This document shows positions 35,288 to 43,419 of a stretch of 64,000 nt of DNA, piece after piece. The notes beneath the pieces were generated by a model. That model was not told where the DNA came from. It made no database searches and saw only the letters and a program-made list of their open reading frames with translations. The stretch is from contig NZ_CP009322.1 in assembly GCF_000959725.1 (NCBI RefSeq), positions 3,596,001 to 3,660,000 on the forward strand, written 5' to 3'. The DNA is from Burkholderia gladioli (GTDB lineage Bacteria > Pseudomonadota > Gammaproteobacteria > Burkholderiales > Burkholderiaceae). The position numbers and the translations under genes were made by a program. The stretch's first letter is position 1. Each line of letters opens with the position of its first letter.

Positions 35288-35728
35288 CCTGACCTCCTCT
35301 CTACTTGTCCCGTCGTGAAATGAACCGGCAGGCTACTGGCACGGAGCGAAAGTACAGGCATCGAAAAACCAAGGATGTAACTTATTGTTAACCGGCGGAA
35401 AGAAATTGCCAGTTTTTGGGGCTTGCAGGCACATCTTTTTCGAATCATGGAATGTAATGTTTAGTTTTTCACCTAAACATAAACTTTCGATATGAAATTG
35501 TAAGCTTCGAGCGCCTGGGATCAGACAAGATCGTAAGGGGATCGTCAGATACCTAGAATCAGGTAAAAATCAGGTAACGCCAGCTTCCTTTCGATTTGTA
35601 ATGTTCGCTGATATTTGGTGAGTAATTCCCGGCAATCTTTTAAATGAAGCGCGCGAACACTTGTGCAGATGCAATAAAAAATCGCATATCTTAATGGCGC
35701 GATTTAATCAAGAAATCAAAAAGATGTG
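35288..35728. other. AT-rich 441-base regulatory region upstream of hrpG
   Basis: No gene is seen. The base composition is clearly more AT-rich than all flanks, as typical of a regulated promoter region. It contains two copies of AATCAGGTAA 11 bases apart at 35557-35577. The closest TTCG pairs do not have the 20-base spacing of a hrpII box, so hrpG is not a clear HrpB target. Confidence 0.7.
35557..35577. repeat. Two AATCAGGTAA direct repeats, 11-base period
   Basis: AATCAGGTAA at 35557-35566 and again at 35568-35577. An 11-base period puts both on one face of the helix, the layout used by OmpR-type dimers. It lies about 270 bases upstream of hrpG. Confidence 0.45.
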
Positions 35729-36385
35729 TTAGCGCGCCGCGGCTGCCGGGCGGTAGACGAGATAGGTGGCGAAGTAGGGGACGTAGAGCTGGGTGCCTTC
35801 CAGGCGGCAACTGTCGCTGGCGGGGAGGCCGCCGCGCGTGTTGATCCGGATCACCGTGCTGACGCGCGTCATGCGACCGTCGCGGCCGCCGCGCGCGCGC
35901 GTGCTCGCGGCGATCGTGTAGCGCACCCAGGGTAGGGCGCTGGCGTCGACGATGGTGGCCGCCTCGGTCTTGCCGACCGCGAAGCTGCCGTCGTGGGCGA
36001 GGAAGTAGCGGCCCGGCGTGACCGCGCCGACGCTGCGGCCCCGCGCATCGACGAGGGTGGCTTCGGGACCGTAGGGCAGCCAGCGCAAGGTGTCGCCCGC
36101 GCTCGCGCCGGGTGTGTCGGCTGCCTGCGCCGGCACGCGACGGCAGCGGTAGACCTGGTCGCCCACCGCCATCAGCGTTTCCTGCCAGGCCTCGGCATGC
36201 GCGCCGCGCAGCGAGTCTGGCACGGTCGCGTCGGGCGGGCCGGGCGGGCGTGTCGCGCAGCCGGCCAGCAGCACGAGCGTCAGGCCCAGCATCAGCGAGG
36301 CCCGGCCCGCGTGCGAGGCGGGCTGGATGCCGGCGCGCGATGCGCGATGCGCACCACGACGATCGACGAACGGAAACACGTGCAT
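35729..36385 (-). CDS. DUF3455 lipoprotein
   Basis: About 218 residues from ATG 36385, or 187 from ATG 36292. A lipoprotein signal MLGLTLVLLAGCATRPPG begins at 36292, with LLAGC as lipobox; the longer start adds a basic N-terminal stretch and neither has a good ribosome site. The rest matches the DUF3455 pattern: WQETLMAVGDQVYRCR, GPEATLVDARGRSVGAVTPG, a DGSFAVGK loop, PWVRYTIA, and TVIRINTRGGLPASDSC near the end. Function is unknown. It faces left into the hrpG upstream region, and does not look like part of the secretion machine. Confidence 0.7.
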   Translation of the reverse strand: MHVFPFVDRRGAHRASRAGIQPASHAGRASLMLGLTLVLLAGCATRPPGPPDATVPDSLRGAHAEAWQETLMAVGDQVYRCRRVPAQAADTPGASAGDTLRWLPYGPEATLVDARGRSVGAVTPGRYFLAHDGSFAVGKTEAATIVDASALPWVRYTIAASTRARGGRDGRMTRVSTVIRINTRGGLPASDSCRLEGTQLYVPYFATYLVYRPAAAAR

Positions 36386-36678
36386 GGCCGCGCCACGAAG
36401 AGTCGGTAAACCAATATCAGACAGGAAGCGGGCCCCGGTCGCGTGCCGCGATACGAAGCCGTGCGCGGCGAGCCGCAGCGACTCACCGCGGCCGTCGCGG
36501 ACCGCCGACGCGCGGCTTGCATGCGCTTCGCATTTCCGGCATGGGGTTCGGATCGACGAAGTTTCGATATGCAGCGGTTGACTAGTATTGGCAACGGCAT
36601 AGCGCCTCCTATGAACAGGCGGCGTGTGACGTGACACCTTGAACGTCGTACTCGGTACCCATTCATAGGAGGCCAATC
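36386..36678. other. Promoter region between the DUF3455 gene and the repeat harpin gene
   Basis: 293 bases with no gene of its own. It holds a hrpII box serving the rightward gene and the ribosome site TAGGAGGCC just before ATG 36679. A 10-base sequence CTCCTATGAA / TTCATAGGAG (36605-36614 and 36662-36671) forms an inverted repeat around the leader. Confidence 0.6.
36527..36588 (+). promoter_or_regulatory. hrpII box and -10 for the repeat harpin gene
   Basis: TTCGC (36527-36531), 15 bases, TTCGG (36547-36551), 31 bases, TAGTAT (36583-36588). One base differs from a perfect PIP box but the TTCG-N16-TTCG core is exact. The start codon is 90 bases beyond the -10. Confidence 0.82.
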
Positions 36679-37749
36679 ATGAATCTCTCGGGCGGAATCA
36701 GCCTGCCGAACACCGCGTCGTCGCTGCTGGGCGGCGCGAACCTGTCGAGCCTCACCTCGCAGATTTCGCAACTCAAGCAGCAGGTCGATCAGCAGATCAG
36801 CTCGCTGGCCGGTTCGATCATGCAGCAACTGGTCGGCCAGATCCAGCAGAGCCTGGCGCAAGCGCAGCAGCTTGCCCAGCAGCTCGGCGGCCAGCCGGGC
36901 GCGGGCGGCCTGCCCGGCGCGGGCGGCGATGCCGGTGGCGCGGGCGGTGCCGGTGACGTGGGCGGCGACGGCGCGCTCGGCGGCATCGGCGGCGCGGGTG
37001 TCGGCGGCGCGGCGGACAGCACCGGCATGACGCCGCAATCGGCGGCCGGCGCGCTGAGCTCCTACATGTCGCAGAACGGTGTCGATCCGATCACGCCGAA
37101 CCAGCTCTACCAGCTCTCGCAGAACCCGCCGGCCGGTACGCCGCCGGATGTCTCGAAGGCCGCGCAGTTCATGCTGCAGAACCCGGACGTGTTCAAGGCG
37201 ATCGAGACGCACGACGTGCCGGGCGCGGACGGCAAGGCCGGCATCGGCGACATGCAGTGGGCCGCGCAGGGCGGCGCCGACGGCACGCAGGGCGCGCAGG
37301 CGCAACCGACCATGTCGGACGGCTCGCCGGTCACCATGCAGTCGGCTGCCGGCGCGATCGCGGCCTATGGTCAGCAGAACGGCGTCGGCACCACCGATCC
37401 GAACTCGCTCTACCAACTGGCGATGAACCCGCCGACCGGCACGCCGCCGGACGTGCAGAGCGCCGCGAAGTTCATGCTGCAGAACCCGAGCGCGTACCAG
37501 GCCATCGAGACCGCCGACGTGAAGGGCGCCGACGGCCTGTCGGCGATGGCGAACTTCCAGAAGGCCGCGCAGGGCGGCATCGCCGATCCGACGGCCCGGA
37601 CCGCCACGGCCGGCGCATCCTCCTCTCCCGATACCAGCAAGGTCGCGTCGCAGATGATGATGCGCATGATGCTGATGAGCAGCGGCATGGGAGGCAACGG
37701 CCTGGGCATGCAGATGCCCAAGCCGAGCACCGACGACGACGACGTCTGA
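36679..37749 (+). CDS. Harpin-like type III-secreted protein with two tandem repeats
   Basis: 356 residues, no Cys, Gly/Gln/Ala-rich, with no signal peptide. An N-terminal amphipathic coiled stretch (SQISQLKQQVDQQISSLAG, IMQQLVGQIQQSLAQAQQLA) is followed by a Gly-rich linker. Two copies of an approximately 80-residue unit follow (residues 118-199 and 219-300), each running TPPDVxxAAxFMLQNPxxxxAIET and then a D-rich loop (GADGKAGIGD / GADGLSAMAN). A Met-rich and Asp-ending tail closes it. The hrpII promoter and heat-stable composition fit a harpin or pilus-associated protein. I know no named gene that it clearly equals. GGAGGCC precedes the ATG. Confidence 0.75.
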   Translation: MNLSGGISLPNTASSLLGGANLSSLTSQISQLKQQVDQQISSLAGSIMQQLVGQIQQSLAQAQQLAQQLGGQPGAGGLPGAGGDAGGAGGAGDVGGDGALGGIGGAGVGGAADSTGMTPQSAAGALSSYMSQNGVDPITPNQLYQLSQNPPAGTPPDVSKAAQFMLQNPDVFKAIETHDVPGADGKAGIGDMQWAAQGGADGTQGAQAQPTMSDGSPVTMQSAAGAIAAYGQQNGVGTTDPNSLYQLAMNPPTGTPPDVQSAAKFMLQNPSAYQAIETADVKGADGLSAMANFQKAAQGGIADPTARTATAGASSSPDTSKVASQMMMRMMLMSSGMGGNGLGMQMPKPSTDDDDV

Positions 37750-37755
37750 CGGACG

Positions 37756-37785
37756 CGGCCTGTTCCTCGCGGAACGGGCCGTTTT
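37756..37785 (+). terminator. Rho-independent terminator after the repeat harpin gene
   Basis: An 11-base stem (CGGCCTGTTCC / GGAACGGGCCG, one G-T pair) with a TCGC loop, followed by TTTT. It lies seven bases after the stop at 37749. Confidence 0.85.
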
Positions 37786-37857
37786 GCCGTTGGCGTTCGC
37801 GTGGAGCCGCCCGAGGCTGCTCCGCGTTTTCCATTCCTATTCAATCAGCCGCGTGCC

Positions 37858-39720
37858 ATGACATCCCTCAATTCGCTTTCGTATTCCCAGACCATGAACG
37901 TGCCGACGACGACGGACCCGAGCAGTTCGTCCGGCGGCGGGATACAGAACGCGCTCCAGATGATGGAGCAGCTCGAGCAGCAATTGCAGGCGATGGTGCG
38001 CAACCTGGCGAGCGCGGCGCAGCAGCAGGGCAGTGGTGACGACGGCGGCGACGCCGCGCCGTCCGGGCAGTTGCCGCAGATGAACGCGCCCTCGCCGATG
38101 CAGGACCCCTCGATGAGCGGCGCGGGCACGCTCGGCGGCGCCACGGGTGCGGCCGGTGCCTCGGGCGCGGCCACCGACGACGGCAAGTACGCCGCGCTCG
38201 ACCAGTACAGCCAGAGCAACGACCAGTCCGACCTCGCGAAGTGGTCGGACCTGGCCTCGCCGGAGCAGGGCGTGTCGCTCGAGCGTCCGCTGGCGGCCAT
38301 GCAGATCCTCAGCGGCAAGGCGGGCCCCGACGGCCAGCCGCCGACCGAGGCGCAGAAGGCCGCCGCGATGCAGTTCGTCAACGACAATCCCTCGCTGAAG
38401 ACGGCGCTGCAGAACACCGGCGCGCTGAAGTCGGACGGCACGATCGACACCAAGAAGATGCAGGGCTTCATGGGCCAGGTCAGCACCAACCTCGACCAGG
38501 CCGATTCGGATATCAAGGACTACATGAAGAAGCATCCCGACGCGGATGCCGATTCGGTCAACGTGGAGCGCTCGGCCGGGCTGATGAAGGCCTACAACGC
38601 GATCGCCGGCGAATCCGAGGGCCACAAGTCCAACGGCAAGAACGGCAACAACTACACGCACGGCGGCAAGTCGGGCGGCGGCCTGACCACCCAGCAGCAG
38701 GTCGAGGACCTGCAGAAGAACTCGGGCTTCAGCTCGGCGCTGAAGTCGGCCGCGCAGGCCTTCGGCTCGGACGGCGGCTTCGACGACTTGGACCGCAGCG
38801 GCGACGACAAGGCCACCCATAAGCGCGACCAGATCTATTCGACCAAGAACCTCGACCACTTCCTCAGCGACGACGCGCCGACCACCCAGGCCGGCTCGCA
38901 GCAGTTCCTGCAGGACGCGAGCCTGCAGAACATCACCGGCAACACCGATATCAGCTCGCTGAACGGCGACATCATCCAGAACCCGCAGAACTACACGCCG
39001 CAGCAGAAGGCGGCGGTGATGGTGAAGCTGATGGAGACCCTGGTGGACGTGCAGGCCGGCGGCTCGGACAAGCTGCGCAACGTCGACAAGACGGTGGCGG
39101 CGCTGCAGCAGGACATCCAGAAGCTGGCCAGCGACCCGGCCACGGCGGCCTACCTGCAGCAGACGGTGCCGCCCGAGATGCAGAAGATGTCGGGCGAGTT
39201 CCAGGGCGGCGGCGGCGTGAGCCAGGCCGGCAGCGGCGCGGGCGATGCCGGCGGCGACGGCGCGGGCGCGGTGGGCGGCGGCAATGGCGACCAGCAGGCC
39301 GGCAACACCATCGACGACGTGCATCGCGGCCTGAGCGACGCCAAGACGGTCACCCAGACGCTGGGCGACCTTGCCAAGGGCGAGGGCTTCATGGGCATCG
39401 GCGGCGATAGCGCGGCGGCCGAGGCGGCCGGCGCGGCCGCCACCGGCGGCGCCGAAGGCGCGGCAGCCGGCGCGGAAGCGGCCGAAGGCGCGGCGGCGGG
39501 TGCCGAAGCGGGTGCCGCGGCCGGCGAAGGCGTGCTCGGCGCGGTGGGCGGCGCGATGGCGGCAGCCGCGCCGGTGATGGCGGTGGGCGCGGCCGTGGTG
39601 GGCGTGGCCGGCATCATCTTCGCGATCGTCGAGGCGGTGAAGAAGCACAACAACCAGAAGGCCTTCGCCTCCAACGTCAACCCGACGCTGCAGCAGTTCG
39701 GCATCCCGCTGCCGTCCTGA
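37858..39720 (+). CDS. Probable type III translocon or helper protein (HrpK/HrpF-like)
   Basis: 620 residues. It has a Ser/Thr-rich N terminus, a helical first part (IQNALQMMEQLEQQLQAMVRNLASAAQQQ), a middle region with the same DNPSLKTALQNTGALKSDGTI style of Asp loop as the preceding harpin, a Gly-rich linker, and a hydrophobic C-terminal segment (VGGAMAAAAPVMAVGAAVVGVAGIIFAIVEAV) able to enter membranes. Hydrophobic C-terminal segments in a secreted Hrp protein fit the HrpF/PopF/HrpK translocon group. Sequence likeness is loose, so the group is uncertain. No hrpII box precedes it and a terminator separates it from the gene before, so its promoter is unknown. Confidence 0.65.
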   Translation: MTSLNSLSYSQTMNVPTTTDPSSSSGGGIQNALQMMEQLEQQLQAMVRNLASAAQQQGSGDDGGDAAPSGQLPQMNAPSPMQDPSMSGAGTLGGATGAAGASGAATDDGKYAALDQYSQSNDQSDLAKWSDLASPEQGVSLERPLAAMQILSGKAGPDGQPPTEAQKAAAMQFVNDNPSLKTALQNTGALKSDGTIDTKKMQGFMGQVSTNLDQADSDIKDYMKKHPDADADSVNVERSAGLMKAYNAIAGESEGHKSNGKNGNNYTHGGKSGGGLTTQQQVEDLQKNSGFSSALKSAAQAFGSDGGFDDLDRSGDDKATHKRDQIYSTKNLDHFLSDDAPTTQAGSQQFLQDASLQNITGNTDISSLNGDIIQNPQNYTPQQKAAVMVKLMETLVDVQAGGSDKLRNVDKTVAALQQDIQKLASDPATAAYLQQTVPPEMQKMSGEFQGGGGVSQAGSGAGDAGGDGAGAVGGGNGDQQAGNTIDDVHRGLSDAKTVTQTLGDLAKGEGFMGIGGDSAAAEAAGAAATGGAEGAAAGAEAAEGAAAGAEAGAAAGEGVLGAVGGAMAAAAPVMAVGAAVVGVAGIIFAIVEAVKKHNNQKAFASNVNPTLQQFGIPLPS

Positions 39721-39761
39721 TCGACGCGGCATCGAGGCAAGGCCAGCCAATAGGAGGCAGC

Positions 39762-40265
39762 ATGCGCCGTCTGGTACTGGACCAGCACGACGAGGTCATG
39801 CACTTCGTCGCCTCGCGCACGGGCGAGCATCGCTACGACGATGCGCGCTCGATCGGGCTCGCGAAGAACGGCGAGCTGGTGGCGGGCGTGGTGTTCCAGG
39901 GGCATAACGGCCCCAACCTGCTGATGCACTTCGCGCTCGGCGAGGGCGTGTCGCAGCACGTGATCACGCCGGCCTTCGTGGCCGCCGCGTTTCTCTATCC
40001 ATTCGCGATGCTGGGCTGCCGGCGCGTGACGGGGCTGGTGCGCGTCGACAACCTCGAGGCGCAGCGGCTCGACGAGAACCTCGGCTTCGTGCGCGAGGGC
40101 GTGATGCGCGGCGCGGCCGGCGACGGCACCGACTTCATCCTCTACGGGATGCTGCGCGCCGAGTGCCGCTTCATCCACGGACGCTACCTGAAGGCCTTCC
40201 TGAAGGAGACCGAATCGATTCCGGACGAGGTCGCGGGCGTGGAAGCGGAACGCGCCGCGGCCTGA
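39762..40265 (+). CDS. GNAT-family acetyltransferase-like protein
   Basis: 167 residues. The C-terminal pattern VTGLVRVDNLEAQRLDENLGFVREGVMRG is the acetyl-CoA-binding and last-strand part of GNAT N-acetyltransferases of the RimJ type. A TAGGAGG site precedes the ATG at 39762. Such genes are common near phage and secretion loci; the substrate is unknown. It may be a harpin-cluster passenger or a modifier of a secreted protein. Confidence 0.75.
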   Translation: MRRLVLDQHDEVMHFVASRTGEHRYDDARSIGLAKNGELVAGVVFQGHNGPNLLMHFALGEGVSQHVITPAFVAAAFLYPFAMLGCRRVTGLVRVDNLEAQRLDENLGFVREGVMRGAAGDGTDFILYGMLRAECRFIHGRYLKAFLKETESIPDEVAGVEAERAAA

Positions 40266-40325
40266 GTTCGCCACGGGTTCGCCACCTCGTCGCGGTATCG
40301 TTCGATCTTCCAGCGCCCCGGGTCT

Positions 40326-41246
40326 TCAAGCGGCCCGGGCGCTTGCCGCCGCCTGCGCGGCGAATTCCCCCAGCATCCACTCGCGCAGCCGGCGCAAGGC
40401 CGCGCTGGTCTCGAAGCGCTCGGCCGTGTAGCAGAGATAGTGCCCCTGGTTGTCCACCTCGATCGGGGCGGCCACCGGCTGCACCAGGCTGCCCGCCTCG
40501 AGCGGCGCGCGGATCAGGAAGGCCGGCACCAGCGCCAGGCCCAGCCCCGCCTGCGCCGCCTGGATCAGCACCGCGTACTGCTCGAAGCGCGGCCCCGAGA
40601 AGGCGTTCATGCTGGTGACGCGATGGCGCTCCGCCCATTCGAACCAGACGTTCTCGGCCTGCTCGTGCACCAGCCGCGGCGCGGCCGCCAGGTCGGCCGG
40701 CGTGCGCAGGGCATGCCTGGCCGCGAATTCGGGCGAGCAGACCGGCACGAAGGTGCGCCCCGCCAGGTAATCGCAGCGCACCCCTTCCCAGCGGCCGTCG
40801 CCATAGCGGATCGCCGCGTCCAGCCCGAACGGGAACGGATCGCCGTGCGCCAGGTGGCGCCGGAAGCTCAGCGTCACGTTCGGCGCGGCGGCCAGGAACG
40901 ACGGCAGGCGCGGCACCAGCCACTTGGTGGTGAAGGTCGGCACGCTGGCGATGGTCAGCAGGTCGCTGTCCTCGCGCACGCTCAGCAGCTCCAGCGAGGC
41001 ATTGCCGATTTCGCGCAGCGGGCCTGTGACGCGCGCGTGATAGACCTGCCCGGCGCGCGTCAGCGACAGGTTGCGCCCCTCCCGCACGAACAGCTTCACG
41101 CCGAACAGCGTCTCCAGGTTGGCGATCTGCCGGCTCACCGCGCTCGGCGTCAGGCCCAGCTCGCGCGCCGCGTAGGAAAAGTTCAGATGTTTGGCCGAGC
41201 TCGCGAACGCATGCAGTTCGGCGATGTTCGGATACAGGTGCTTCAT
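40326..41246 (-). CDS. LysR-family regulator (GcvA-like)
   Basis: 306 residues. The N-terminal helix-turn-helix is LNFSYAARELGLTPSAVSRQIANLETLFGVKLF and the effector domain begins near residue 93 (DLLTIASVPTFTTKWLVPRLPSFLAAAPNVTLSF), the common GcvA/AmpR-like pattern. It is divergent from the ABC importer genes with 161 bases between the two starts, so it probably controls that importer and itself. Confidence 0.9.
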   Translation of the reverse strand: MKHLYPNIAELHAFASSAKHLNFSYAARELGLTPSAVSRQIANLETLFGVKLFVREGRNLSLTRAGQVYHARVTGPLREIGNASLELLSVREDSDLLTIASVPTFTTKWLVPRLPSFLAAAPNVTLSFRRHLAHGDPFPFGLDAAIRYGDGRWEGVRCDYLAGRTFVPVCSPEFAARHALRTPADLAAAPRLVHEQAENVWFEWAERHRVTSMNAFSGPRFEQYAVLIQAAQAGLGLALVPAFLIRAPLEAGSLVQPVAAPIEVDNQGHYLCYTAERFETSAALRRLREWMLGEFAAQAAASARAA

Positions 41247-41407
41247 CGCGTGGTGTTCCGGATTCGCAAAGGACGATGCGCACTTTGTACGTTTTTTTCA
41301 TGACGCTGCCATGTCGCCGCCCCACACTGGCGGCCGTCATCGCGATGCCAAGTTCCTGATTCGACTCGGTTTCGCGCCGTTCCTCCCGCTCGTTCACGGA
41401 TTCGCCG

Positions 41408-42256
41408 ATGTCTTCCTCCGCCGCCGGGGCCCAGGCCGCTGGTGTTCCCATTCGTCGTGGCAATCGCGCGCCCTCGGCCGGGCGCGTGCTGGTGCGCGCG
41501 GTGGTGGTGCTGTTCGCGCTCTACCTGCTGCTGCCGATCGCGCTGCTGCTGATCGGCTCGACCGGGCAGAGCTGGACCAACACGCTGCTGCCCAGCGGGC
41601 TGACCGGCCATTGGTATGCCGACCTGGCGGCCGACCGGAGCTTTCGCCGCGCCTTCTTCACCAGCCTCACGGTGGCGCTGGCCTGCTGCGCGCTGAACGC
41701 GCTGCTCGGCGTGCCGCTCGCCTATGCGCTGCACCACCGTGCGCGCAGCGGTCGTGGATGGGTGGCGCGGCTGGTGATGCTGCTGCCGATCGCCGTGCCG
41801 GCGCTCACGCTCGGCTTCGGCTATATCGCCGTGTTCGGCGGCGACACGCTGCCCTGGCTCGGCACGCTGTGGCTGATGATCGCCGCGCACGCGGTGCTGA
41901 CCCTGCCCTACCTGCTGCAGACCCTGCTGGCCGACCTGCGCCACCTCGACCTGGCCACCCTGGAAGCCTGCGCGGCCACGCTCGGCGCCACCCCGGCGCG
42001 CCAGTTCCTCGGCGTGGTGCTGCCCAACCTGCGCCACAGCCTGTTCGCCGGGCTGGTGATGGTGGCGGCGCTGTCGATCGGCGAATTCCAGATCTCGAAC
42101 CTGATCGCGGGCTTCCGCTACCGCAACTACCCGGTGGTGCTGCTGCAGGCCTTCTACGGCGCCTCGGGCTTCGCCTGCGCCGCCACCGTGGTGCTGCTGG
42201 TGCTGGCGGTGGCCGCCACGCTGACCTCGATCGCCACCGTGCAACGACTGAAGTAA
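41408..42256 (+). CDS. ABC importer permease (Fe3+/2-aminoethylphosphonate type)
   Basis: 282 residues, six membrane helices, BPD-type permease domain with the EAA-like loop ATLEACAATLGATPARQFLGVVLPNL. The start has a weak site. It stands first in a four-gene set: permease, ATPase, binding protein, permease. This set order with two separate permeases resembles PhnV-PhnT-PhnS-PhnU for 2-aminoethylphosphonate uptake, and also Fe3+ systems. The substrate is not certain. Confidence 0.85.
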   Translation: MSSSAAGAQAAGVPIRRGNRAPSAGRVLVRAVVVLFALYLLLPIALLLIGSTGQSWTNTLLPSGLTGHWYADLAADRSFRRAFFTSLTVALACCALNALLGVPLAYALHHRARSGRGWVARLVMLLPIAVPALTLGFGYIAVFGGDTLPWLGTLWLMIAAHAVLTLPYLLQTLLADLRHLDLATLEACAATLGATPARQFLGVVLPNLRHSLFAGLVMVAALSIGEFQISNLIAGFRYRNYPVVLLQAFYGASGFACAATVVLLVLAVAATLTSIATVQRLK

Positions 42257-42260
42257 GACC

Positions 42261-43301
42261 ATGAGCCTCGAATTCGATACCGTCAGCTACACCTACCCGG
42301 GCGCCGCGCACGGCATCTCGGAGATCTCGCTGAAGGCGGCTCCCGGCGAGCTGCTGGCCGTGATCGGCCAGAGCGGCTCGGGCAAGTCCACCCTGCTGCG
42401 CCTCACGGCGGGCCTGTTGACCGGCTATCACGGCCGGATCGCGATCGGCGGCCAGGACGTGGCCGCGCAGCCGGTGTGGAAGCGCGGCGTCGGCATGGTG
42501 TTCCAGCAATACGCGCTGTTCCCGCACCTGGACGTGGCCGACAACGTCGCCTACGGCCTGAAGATGCGGGGCTTGGGCGCGGCCGAGCGGCGCCGCCAGG
42601 CGCTTGCGATGCTCGAGCGCGTCGGCCTGGCCAGCCATGCCGGGCGGCGCCCGGCGCAGCTTTCGGGCGGCCAGCAGCAGCGCGTCGCGCTGGCTCGCGC
42701 GCTGGTGATCGAGCCGCGCGTGCTGCTGCTCGACGAGCCGCTGGCCGCGCTCGATGCCGGCATCCGCCATCAACTGCGCGACCAGATCCGCACCTTGCAG
42801 CGCGCCTGCGGCGCGACCACGCTGTTCGTCACCCACGACCAGGACGAGGCGCTCAGCATGGCCGACCGCGTGGCGATCGTGGAGGGCGGGCGCGTGCTGC
42901 AGGTGGGCACGCCGCGCGAGCTCTACGAGCAGCCGGCCTCGACGCGCGTGGCGCGCTTCATCGGCCATTCGACGATCCTGCCGGGACGCGTGATCGCCAC
43001 CGATCGCGTCGACGTCGGCTTCACCACCTTGTGCGCGCCCACCGGCGCGGCGCGCGAGGGCGAGGCCGTCGAGCTGCTGCTGCGTCCCGAGCACGTGCAG
43101 GCCGACCCGGAGCAGGGCTGCGCCAATCGCATCCACGGCGCGCGCGGCGAGGTGCGCTACTTCGGCTCGACCCATCGCTACGACTTCTTCCCGCATGGCG
43201 CGGCCACGCCGCTGCTCGGCGAGGGGCGCGTGGTGGCCAGCCACAGCATCGCGATCGAGCCGCGCCACCTGCGCGTGCTGCCGGCTTCGCCGGGCGCGTG
43301 A
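42261..43301 (+). CDS. ABC importer ATPase (PotA/FbpC/PhnT type)
   Basis: 346 residues. Walker A GQSGSGKSTLLRL, signature LSGGQQQRVALARAL, Walker B VLLLDEPLAALD, and H-loop VTHDQDEA are all present. A TOBE-like C-terminal domain (VELLLRPEHVQADPEQ) matches the polyamine/iron/phosphonate importer class. It starts four bases after the permease stop. Confidence 0.92.
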   Translation: MSLEFDTVSYTYPGAAHGISEISLKAAPGELLAVIGQSGSGKSTLLRLTAGLLTGYHGRIAIGGQDVAAQPVWKRGVGMVFQQYALFPHLDVADNVAYGLKMRGLGAAERRRQALAMLERVGLASHAGRRPAQLSGGQQQRVALARALVIEPRVLLLDEPLAALDAGIRHQLRDQIRTLQRACGATTLFVTHDQDEALSMADRVAIVEGGRVLQVGTPRELYEQPASTRVARFIGHSTILPGRVIATDRVDVGFTTLCAPTGAAREGEAVELLLRPEHVQADPEQGCANRIHGARGEVRYFGSTHRYDFFPHGAATPLLGEGRVVASHSIAIEPRHLRVLPASPGA

Positions 43302-43419
43302 CATGAAGCCGTTCCGATTCGACTCGATGGCGCGGCATGAACCGGCGCCGCTTCGCACTACCGATCAACCCACGCTCGTCCGCCTCGGCGGAACACAGCC
43401 AGCACCCCGGAGAACCACG

